A stretch of DNA of 64,000 nt, taken from NCBI RefSeq assembly GCF_000599985.1, contig NZ_CP007445.1:744001-808000 (forward strand). Direction: 5' to 3'. The notes below the pieces were generated by a model. It was not told the DNA's origin, made no database searches, and worked only from the letters and a program-made list of their open reading frames with translations. Below are positions 57,676-64,000 of the stretch, one piece after another (the first letter of the stretch is position 1; each line of letters opens with the position of its first letter). A program made the translations under genes and the position numbers. The DNA comes from Gilliamella apicola. GTDB taxonomy: Bacteria > Pseudomonadota > Gammaproteobacteria > Enterobacterales > Orbaceae.

Positions 57676-59103
57676 ATGAAAGTAATAAAAATTATAATAC
57701 CGCTTTTGGCTTGTTTTTGCCTTCCAGCTTTAGCTGACGACTCAAAAACTGACGCTATTGTATTATCAACACAAACAGCAGTTAAAACGAGTTCTCGCGT
57801 AAATCTAAGAAGTACAGGAGTAACTCTTGAAAATGGTGATGTGTGGGTCTGGGGTTATAGACGCCAAGGCTTGCAAGGTAATGGTATTAGAAACGTAAAC
57901 AGTAGCAGTGAACCAGCTAGGGTAAGAAAATTCGTTGAAGATGGACTTAGTATCATTCAAGTCGCAGCCGGAAAATATCATATTATTGCACTCGATGAAA
58001 ATGGTGATGTATGGGGTTGGGGGCGTAATAGACATAGACAAGCAGCTGGCGGAGTTTCAGACGAACATTATGTAATCAGCCCTGTTAAAGTGCTGTCTAA
58101 CAAAAAAATTGTTAATATCTATTGTGGTGATTATGCGTCCTATGCATTGTCGGCTACTGGTGAAGTTTTTGCATGGGGAAGAGGTAATCGTGGTGAAATC
58201 GGAGTTGGTAATAAAGTATCAAAACAAAGAGTCGAAAGGGTAAGTATACCAAGCGGAAAACCAGTTTTCACAATGGGAGTCGGCACGCGAACTGCGTATG
58301 CAATTGATACTGGTGGAAATATTTGGACTTGGGGAGAAGTAATCAGTCGTAAATTTTGCCCACCTGATAAAAGGACATGTAATTATGTGATTAGTCCACA
58401 AAATATTACTAGTGATTTAAAAGTGCCAGCTGTAGGTATTACTTCTGGACAACAAATAAAAGAAATCTCAGGAGGTAAAGGGTTTGTTACCTACCTATCA
58501 CGGACAGGATTAGTTTACGGTTATGGAGCGATTAGGTATTTAGCTGATGGACAATTTGATGAAGATTCTCTTGATGAGGATGATGATGAGGAATGGGATG
58601 ATGATGATGAGGATGCAATTAATCGTTTAGAAGATAAAGAAGATGAAAATGATGATGTGGATGATAGATTAGACCCAAAAAGAATAACTAAGGAGCCAAT
58701 GAGTATTATTGGTCCAAATTCACCGGATATCAAAGAAAGTGTCGGTTATTCACTTTCTTGTCGTTATCGTGGATGTTTTGCAATTACTAGACATAAAAGT
58801 TTATTAACATGGGGACAAAAAGGCAGTTCTACTATAAAAGGAATACTTTATGGTCAAAAGAAAACTGGGTCAGTAGTACAAAGAAAACCTAAAGGAACAT
58901 TAACTAAAGTTGATGGTGGTCAAGAATGTATATTTTATTGGAATGAAGACGGAGAAGTTTATGGTGTAGGTAAAGGTAGACAGCGAAGATTTAGTCTGTC
59001 TGATAACCACATCCGAAAATGGAATGAGTCTAGATTAGATTTCTTAATGGATGCTATGCATAATGTTTATGGTTACGATTATGTTCTAGGGCAAACAAAA
59101 TAA
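57676..59103 (+). CDS. Secreted RCC1-repeat protein in the Tad operon
   Basis: A 475-residue protein with a signal peptide (MKVIKIIIPLLACFCLPALA, cut near 20) and at least five RCC1-type blades: NGDVWVWGYRRQGLQGNG, NGDVWGWGRNRHRQA, TGEVFAWGRGNRGEIGVGN, GGNIWTWGEVIS and NEDGEVYGVGKGRQRRFS. Residues 295-332 are a run of mostly Asp and Glu (about 28 of 38) breaking the propeller. It is not a known Tad component. It lies 32 bp after tadG and shares one base with tadV, so it is made with the pilus. A surface adhesin, tip or Ca-binding role is only a guess. Confidence 0.8.
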   Translation: MKVIKIIIPLLACFCLPALADDSKTDAIVLSTQTAVKTSSRVNLRSTGVTLENGDVWVWGYRRQGLQGNGIRNVNSSSEPARVRKFVEDGLSIIQVAAGKYHIIALDENGDVWGWGRNRHRQAAGGVSDEHYVISPVKVLSNKKIVNIYCGDYASYALSATGEVFAWGRGNRGEIGVGNKVSKQRVERVSIPSGKPVFTMGVGTRTAYAIDTGGNIWTWGEVISRKFCPPDKRTCNYVISPQNITSDLKVPAVGITSGQQIKEISGGKGFVTYLSRTGLVYGYGAIRYLADGQFDEDSLDEDDDEEWDDDDEDAINRLEDKEDENDDVDDRLDPKRITKEPMSIIGPNSPDIKESVGYSLSCRYRGCFAITRHKSLLTWGQKGSSTIKGILYGQKKTGSVVQRKPKGTLTKVDGGQECIFYWNEDGEVYGVGKGRQRRFSLSDNHIRKWNESRLDFLMDAMHNVYGYDYVLGQTK

Positions 59104-59558
59104 TGATTAATCAAGGATTAGTTAACGATGTTGTTCTTTTAACGATTTGGTTGTGTCTGTTAATTTCTTGTTATACAGATATAAAATATCGGATAATTTC
59201 AAATTATATTGTCATAATTATATTTGCTTTAGCAATTTTAAATTATGCCTTTGGTCAGGGAGCACTAAATTATAGTGCTTCTGGTATATTTTTAGTCTGT
59301 GGCTTATTGATGTTTTATTGTCGATTAGTAGGTGCTGGAGATATAAAAATAATTACTGCACTTTTAATAACTATTCCTGGAGATAGTGTAATATTTTTCT
59401 TTGCAGTGACTACATTTTTGGGATTACCTCTGGCAATCATTGCAATTATCTATAAATGGCTAAAAAAAGTAAAGGGCGGTATTACATTACCTTATGGTGT
59501 TGCAATTACAGGTGGTTATCTTCTTACTTCATTGACTTTCTTTAGAGTATTAATTTAG
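59103..59558 (+). CDS. tadV: TadV/CpaA, Flp prepilin peptidase
   Basis: A 151-residue integral membrane aspartyl protease of the short A24A type that lacks the methylase domain. The two catalytic Asp are visible: Asp26 in YTDIKYRIISN and Asp80 in the GxGD motif VGAGDIKIITAL. It cleaves the G|V site of the Flp pilins and the TadE/F pseudopilins. Its ATG overlaps the stop of the RCC1 gene by one base. It is placed at the end of the operon, unlike Aggregatibacter where tadV follows flp. Confidence 0.9.
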   Translation: MINQGLVNDVVLLTIWLCLLISCYTDIKYRIISNYIVIIIFALAILNYAFGQGALNYSASGIFLVCGLLMFYCRLVGAGDIKIITALLITIPGDSVIFFFAVTTFLGLPLAIIAIIYKWLKKVKGGITLPYGVAITGGYLLTSLTFFRVLI

Positions 59559-60025
59559 CCAAGCATTTTATATTGTTATTTTTAATGTGTATAGGCTTTG
59601 ATGTCAATTCTATCCCCTCTAGTTGAAATATAACTAAGGGGGGAATCAAATACTTTTCTAATTTTTTCTATTTCCGATATCTAATGATACTTTTTGAGAT
59701 TTAAAACTGAGCTTTTTACTCAGACACATGTATAACCTGAAACTTCTTTACAATAATTCTTCTTAATCATTTTTATCAAAAATTTTAAAATTTATAAAAG
59801 TATTTACATGAATTATTTTGGTGCAGTTTGCATCTGTTTAAAGCCGCAAAGGCTGTTATTTTTAAGGTTAAATCACTATAATTTTAATTAATATTTTGTT
59901 TGAAAAACGACAAATATAATTATCATCATCATTAATGTTTACTAAACCATGGCATGATAATTGCTTGTAAAAATTATAGATTCATTATTAAAAATTGTAG
60001 AGACAAGCTTAAAGGAGATATGTAT
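59559..60025. other. Gap between tadV and the oxoproline locus
   Basis: 467 bp containing a hairpin at 59614-59641 (CCCCTCTAGTT / AACTAAGGGG, one mismatch, 7-nt loop) that may end the tad operon, with only a weak T-rich tail. The rest is AT-rich and without a recognised gene. Confidence 0.5.
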
Positions 60026-61261
60026 ATGGAAAATCGGACTAGTAGTACTAAAACCTTTGTAAAAAATCGTCAAGCTTCCTTGATTAGTGCGATCTTCTTA
60101 ATGGCAACTTCAGCAATTGGTCCAGGTTTTATCACGCAAACAGCTACCTTTACTGTGACATTAGGTAGTGCTTTTGGTTTTGGTATTTTAGCTTCTATAA
60201 TCATTGATTTTGTAGTGCAACAAAATATTTGGCGTGTGGTTTCATTAACAAAAATGTATTCTTCCGACATTGCTAATGCGACAATCCCTTATAGTGGTTA
60301 TGTTTTAGCTATATTAGTGATTTTTGGTGGGCTAGTTTTTAATATTGGTAATATAGCCGGTGCCGGACTGGGTTTGAATGCTTTAGTCGGGCTTGATCCA
60401 AAATGGGGCGGTGCAATCAGTGCATTTATGGCTATCTATATCTTTTCATCACATAAAGCGAGCCATTTTATTGACCGTTTAATGATTGGTTTCGGCTTGC
60501 TAATGATCGGTTTAACATTATTTGTGTTGTTTGCTGCGCATCCTCCTATTGGTCAAGCATTCACCGAAACACTTTTTCCAAGTAATGTTGATTTTGCCTC
60601 TATTACCACAATTGTAGGAGGAACTGTTGGAGGATATATTTCTTATGCTGGCGCACATCGTCTGCTTGATAAAAAAATGGTGGGCGTTGAAAACATTAAA
60701 TATGTATCTAGTGCAGCAACACGAGGGATTATTGTTGTAGGTGTGATGCGATATATTTTATTTTTAGCAATTTTAGGTGTGGTAGCCAGTGGTGTTACCA
60801 TTGATATTTCGAGCTATGCAGCTAATCCTGCTTCCCAAGCCTTTCAAGCAGCTTTAGGACAATTGGGGTTGCGCATATTTGGTTTAATTTTATGGGCGGC
60901 CGCATTAACCAGTATTATTGGTGCAGCTTATACTTCAATGACATTTATTACTCCTTTTAAACCTTCTATCACCATAAGGCAACGCCAAATAGCGACGATA
61001 ATTTTTATTATTTGTTCATTAGCCATCTATTTAATTATGGGTACTGCACCTGTATCATTATTAGTTTTCGCTGGAGGTTTTAACGGTTTAGTTTTACCAC
61101 TGGGTTTAACTATTTTTGTTTTTATTGGTTGGAAACGTGCTGATTTAATGTCTGGATATTATTATCCACGTTGGTTGTTATGGTCTGGTTTTATAGTCTG
61201 TGCGATAACTTGGTATATGGGCGCAATGTCAATTGTAACCATATTTAACTATTTAAGGTAA
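60026..61261 (+). CDS. NRAMP-like (YcsG type) transporter, probable 5-oxoproline-linked
   Basis: A 411-residue membrane protein with about 11 hydrophobic helices. It has the NRAMP helix-1 pattern ATSAIGPGFITQTATFTVTLGSAFGFGILASI. Members next to pxpABC (B. subtilis YcsG) are thought to move a substrate of that pathway rather than metals, but this is not proven. ATG 60026 lies eight bases after AAGGAG; starts further up are open but poorly spaced. pxpA follows by nine bases. Confidence 0.8.
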   Translation: MENRTSSTKTFVKNRQASLISAIFLMATSAIGPGFITQTATFTVTLGSAFGFGILASIIIDFVVQQNIWRVVSLTKMYSSDIANATIPYSGYVLAILVIFGGLVFNIGNIAGAGLGLNALVGLDPKWGGAISAFMAIYIFSSHKASHFIDRLMIGFGLLMIGLTLFVLFAAHPPIGQAFTETLFPSNVDFASITTIVGGTVGGYISYAGAHRLLDKKMVGVENIKYVSSAATRGIIVVGVMRYILFLAILGVVASGVTIDISSYAANPASQAFQAALGQLGLRIFGLILWAAALTSIIGAAYTSMTFITPFKPSITIRQRQIATIIFIICSLAIYLIMGTAPVSLLVFAGGFNGLVLPLGLTIFVFIGWKRADLMSGYYYPRWLLWSGFIVCAITWYMGAMSIVTIFNYLR

Positions 61262-61270
61262 AAATTAAAT

Positions 61271-62053
61271 ATGAAAGTTAAAAAATTTATTGATTTAAAT
61301 AGTGACCTCGGTGAAAGTTTCGGTCAATGGAAAATGGGTAACGATCAAGCAATGTTACAAGTGGTTAGCAGTGCAAATATTGCGTGTGGTTTTCACGCAG
61401 GTTCACCAGTAACCATTTTAGATACCCTAAAAGCAGCTAAAACTAATAAGGTTATAATAGGTGCTCATGTTGGTTACCCTGATTTAGTTGGCTTTGGGCG
61501 ACGTAATATGGAAATTGAATCTAACGAACTAACGGCTGATGTGATTTATCAAATTGGTGCACTCAAAGGTTTAGCAACATCAATTGGTGCAAAAGTAAGT
61601 TATGTTAAACCTCATGGCGCTTTATATAACACTATCGCGAACGATAAACGTCAAGCTATGGCAGTTATCAATGCTATTTGTCAAATTGATGCTAATCTTA
61701 TATTAGTGGCACTTGCTGGCTCTGCGCTTATTGGTTGGGCAAAACAAAAAGGTTTGCATGTGGTTGCTGAAGCTTTTGCCGATAGATCTTATCATGTTGA
61801 TGGTACGTTAGTTTCTCGTAAAGAAATCGGAGCAGTATTACACGATCCTGAATTAGTCGCAGAACGTATGCTACAACTTGTCAGAGATGGCGGTGTGACT
61901 TCTATTGAAGGGAAGTTTGTTACAATTGAGGCAGATTCCATTTGTGTGCATGGTGATAGTGAAGGTGCATTAGCGATGGCACAAAAAGTTCGAGAAAAAT
62001 TACAACAAAATGGAATTACCATAACTTCGTTTACGAAAATAAGTGATAGATAA
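61271..62053 (+). CDS. pxpA: PxpA, 5-oxoprolinase subunit A (LamB/YcsF family)
   Basis: A 260-residue LamB/YcsF family protein. It opens with the hallmark [19 protein letters not shown], then [29 protein letters not shown] and [14 protein letters not shown], with ACG-H and KPHGALY residues probably catalytic. With PxpB and PxpC it cleaves 5-oxoproline to glutamate using ATP. It is flanked by the YcsG-like transporter (9 bp) and the fused pxpBC gene (108 bp). Confidence 0.94.
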   Translation: MKVKKFIDLNSDLGESFGQWKMGNDQAMLQVVSSANIACGFHAGSPVTILDTLKAAKTNKVIIGAHVGYPDLVGFGRRNMEIESNELTADVIYQIGALKGLATSIGAKVSYVKPHGALYNTIANDKRQAMAVINAICQIDANLILVALAGSALIGWAKQKGLHVVAEAFADRSYHVDGTLVSRKEIGAVLHDPELVAERMLQLVRDGGVTSIEGKFVTIEADSICVHGDSEGALAMAQKVREKLQQNGITITSFTKISDR

Positions 62054-62065
62054 ATCATTATGTTA

Positions 62066-62094
62066 GTTTGATAAAATATAAACTGATATCAAAC
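62066..62094 (+). other. Weak pxpA-pxpBC intergenic hairpin
   Basis: An 8-bp inverted repeat GTTTGATA-N13-TATCAAAC just after pxpA, with a T-rich tail some bases on; it could reduce read-through. Confidence 0.3.
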
Positions 62095-62161
62095 AAATAA
62101 TTTTTGACTGGTTTTTTGTTGAGATCATGGATTAGATAACCGACAAGGTTAGAGGTACTAA

Positions 62162-63757
62162 ATGCGTTTTTTACCCGTAAATATCGATGCAATTATGGTT
62201 GAACTTTCTAGCCTTGAACAGACCATGGCTTTAACTGATCAACTACAAAATAATTTAGTATTTGGGAAAATTGAAGAAATCATTCCAGCGGCTCGAACCG
62301 TTTTAATCCGTTTTAACCCAATTCTTACTGATGCCGATACTCTTGCTAAGAACATTAGTGCTCTTGATATCAAATCTGGTTCAATTCCTTCAGGGGAGTT
62401 AATTACCATAAGTGTTAACTATAATGGTGAAGATTTGGCATACGTCGCTGATCATCTTGGTATAACAGTTAATGAGGTAATTACTAGACATACTAATAAT
62501 GAGTATCAAGTTGCTTTTTGTGGTTTTGCACCAGGTTTTGCTTATATGGTATCAAACCATGCTCAGCTTAATGTTCCGCGTCGCCAATCGCCTAGAGTTC
62601 GTATTCCTGCTGGTTCAGTGGCATTAGCTGGTGAATTTAGTAGTGTTTATCCTCAAGCAAGTCCAGGTGGCTGGCAACTTATTGGTATTACCGAATCTGC
62701 AGTTTGGGATATAAATCGAGATAATCCAGCTTTGTTTAAACCAGGTAGCCGCGTTCATTTTGTGGATGCGGCTAAATCCTCTAAAAAATATCATTTACCA
62801 ACGATAAAGAAAGAAGAAAAAAATAATTCTCAGCAAGATATCAAAGTTTTGGCAACGGGATTACAAACTCTTTTTCAGGACAATGGACGAATTGGCCAAG
62901 CCGCATTAGGGATCTCAGAATCGGGGGCAATGGATAAAAGTGCACTACATAGTGCTAACCGAGTGCTTGGCAACCCAATTAATGAAGTCGCACTTGAGAT
63001 CACTCAAGGTGGTTTTAAAGCTCAAATAAACCGATCTATGTTAATTGCAGTAACTGGAGCAGTGTGTGACATAAATATCACTACATTACTTGGTGAAAAA
63101 TATACTGCACCAATGTATCAACCCATTTTATTAGAAAAAGGTGATACTGTTGAACTTGGTAATATTAAATGTGGAGTGCGTAGTTATTTGGCAGTTCGTG
63201 GTGGTTTTCAAGTATCACCTATTTTAACAAGTTGTTCGTTTGATACATTGGCACAAGTGGGACCTCCGCCAATCACAATCGGGCAAACATTAGCGGTCAA
63301 ATCAACAAATATGAAAGCATCAGTATCATTGAATGAATCACCAGCCATAAATTATCCATGCTCAGGTGATGTTGTGGTATTAGACATTGTGCTTGGACCA
63401 AGAACTGATTGGTTTACGCCTAATGCAATTAAGTTATTAACTGAGCAATTGTGGCGAGTAACGCCTGCTTCTAATCGTATTGGATTAAGGTTATCTGGTG
63501 ATATTTCATTAACTCGCGATAAATTACAAGAGTTACCAAGCGAAGGTACATGTATTGGTGCAATTCAAATACCAGCTAATGGACAACCTGTGCTATTTTT
63601 AAATGATCATCCCCTAACTGGTGGGTATCCGATTATTGGTGCTGTATGCAAATATCATTTAGATTTATCAGGACAAATCCCTGTAAATGCTAAAATAAAA
63701 TTCAATCCTGTTGGAATATTTAAAGAATTTGAAGGGAGTCATGCCGACCATGTTTGA
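62162..63757 (+). CDS. PxpB-PxpC fusion, 5-oxoprolinase subunits B and C
   Basis: A 531-residue protein joining two subunits that are separate in E. coli. Residues 1 to about 205 are PxpB/KipI-like (YQVAFCGFAPGFAYM, NVPRRQSPRVRIPAGSVALAGEF, SPGGWQLIGIT). Residues about 220-525 are PxpC/KipA-like (LQTLFQDNGRIGQAALGISESGAMDKSAL, GGYPIIGAV). Both belong to the allophanate-hydrolase-like AHS families and complete 5-oxoprolinase with PxpA. The linker is about 15 charged residues. The end overlaps the biotin carboxylase start. Confidence 0.92.
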   Translation: MRFLPVNIDAIMVELSSLEQTMALTDQLQNNLVFGKIEEIIPAARTVLIRFNPILTDADTLAKNISALDIKSGSIPSGELITISVNYNGEDLAYVADHLGITVNEVITRHTNNEYQVAFCGFAPGFAYMVSNHAQLNVPRRQSPRVRIPAGSVALAGEFSSVYPQASPGGWQLIGITESAVWDINRDNPALFKPGSRVHFVDAAKSSKKYHLPTIKKEEKNNSQQDIKVLATGLQTLFQDNGRIGQAALGISESGAMDKSALHSANRVLGNPINEVALEITQGGFKAQINRSMLIAVTGAVCDINITTLLGEKYTAPMYQPILLEKGDTVELGNIKCGVRSYLAVRGGFQVSPILTSCSFDTLAQVGPPPITIGQTLAVKSTNMKASVSLNESPAINYPCSGDVVVLDIVLGPRTDWFTPNAIKLLTEQLWRVTPASNRIGLRLSGDISLTRDKLQELPSEGTCIGAIQIPANGQPVLFLNDHPLTGGYPIIGAVCKYHLDLSGQIPVNAKIKFNPVGIFKEFEGSHADHV

Positions 63758-64000
63758 GAATAATAACAAATTAACACACAGAGTACTCATCGCTAATCGA
63801 GGTGAAATTGCAGTACGCATTATTCGAGCATGCCGCGATATGGAGTTTACATCCATTGCAATTTATGCTGATACGGACATTAATGCGCTGCATGTTCAAA
63901 TGGCTGATGAAGCTTATGGATTATTGGGAAAGTTACCGAGTGAAACTTATCTTAATATCGATAAGATTATTGCGATTGCAAAAAGATCGGGTGCTACTAT
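63741..64000 (+). CDS. Biotin carboxylase (AccC-like), N-terminus only
   Basis: Only the first 86 codons are within the window. After MFENNNKLTH it reads RVLIANRGEIAVRIIRACRD, the classic biotin carboxylase opening, and later YADTDINALHVQMADEAY. It is in the pxp locus, where accB/accC-like genes are often found with oxoprolinase or allophanate-type enzymes. It is likely a dedicated second copy rather than the main acetyl-CoA carboxylase gene. The start may be ATG 63741 or ATG 63750; both follow GAAGGGAG and overlap the pxpBC end. Confidence 0.85.
   Translation, partial: MPTMFENNNKLTHRVLIANRGEIAVRIIRACRDMEFTSIAIYADTDINALHVQMADEAYGLLGKLPSETYLNIDKIIAIAKRSGAT

Noticed and set aside
58521..58733. 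A serine-rich minus-strand frame
   Set aside because: It is the complement of the Asp/Glu codon run in the RCC1 gene (GAT repeats read as Ser codons), with no independent support.
38589..59558. Tad island as a tRNA-integrated genomic island with attachment sites
   Set aside because: It does start beside tRNA-Gly, but no repeat of the tRNA 3' end was noticed at the far side and no integrase gene is present.

Overview
The window reads as one continuous piece of chromosome from an AT-rich gammaproteobacterium. Several gene orders match Escherichia coli (lnt next to gltIJKL, trxB-cydDC, rsfS-rlmH, rsmD-DUF1145, a hofMNOPQ-like cluster near mrcA), while the low GC and the long A/T-rich spacers do not. 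Taken together this suggests the Orbales (Gilliamella/Frischella type, insect-gut symbionts). That placement is an inference from gene content and base composition; no database search was possible.

Layout. 1-4.4 kb: 5' part of nadR (minus), then a MuiA-like envelope protein and recD (plus). 4.4-16 kb: a minus-strand housekeeping run with the glutamate/aspartate ABC transporter gltIJKL, lnt-corC-ybeY-rlmH-rsfS and trxB-cydD-cydC. 16.5-29 kb: metabolic and envelope genes (nitroreductase, ampG, ldhA, mltB, a TauE-type exporter, an OsmC protein, an APC permease, an ArgO-like exporter, a secreted GH3 glycosidase, two Sel1-repeat proteins). 29.6-30 kb: a Val-Val-Lys tRNA operon. 30.1-33.3 kb: a PilMNOPQ-like (hof) cluster whose first gene is a PilM-PilN fusion. 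33.4-38.7 kb: yigL, tusA, ygfX-like, mrcA, rsmD, a DUF1145 gene and tRNA-Gly. 38.9-59.6 kb: a large Tad (tight adherence) Flp-pilus island. 60-64 kb: a 5-oxoproline (pyroglutamate) use locus with an NRAMP-like transporter, pxpA, fused pxpB-pxpC and the start of a biotin carboxylase.

The most striking region is the Tad island. One divergent flp gene and a dead flp gene come first. Seven further flp genes follow, most in tandem units of about 870 bp. These units are almost identical in coding and spacer DNA alike, and nearly every pilin has its own promoter-like region and Rho-independent terminator. Six of the seven carry, directly after the stop codon, a second copy of the pilin 3' end in another frame, i.e. 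a silent alternative C-terminus. One unit has lost its spacer by an apparent short-homology deletion that also rewrote the end of its pilin. A second decayed pilin copy lies at the downstream edge of the array.

The assembly genes follow in the order tadA-tadB-tadC-tadD-rcpC-rcpA-tadZ-tadE-tadF-tadG, then a secreted RCC1-repeat protein with a long acidic insert, and finally the prepilin peptidase tadV. The logic is many separately transcribed major pilins feeding one secretion machine. The RCC1-like protein, sandwiched between tadG and tadV, is the best candidate for a new component. No phage, insertion sequence or CRISPR array was recognised.
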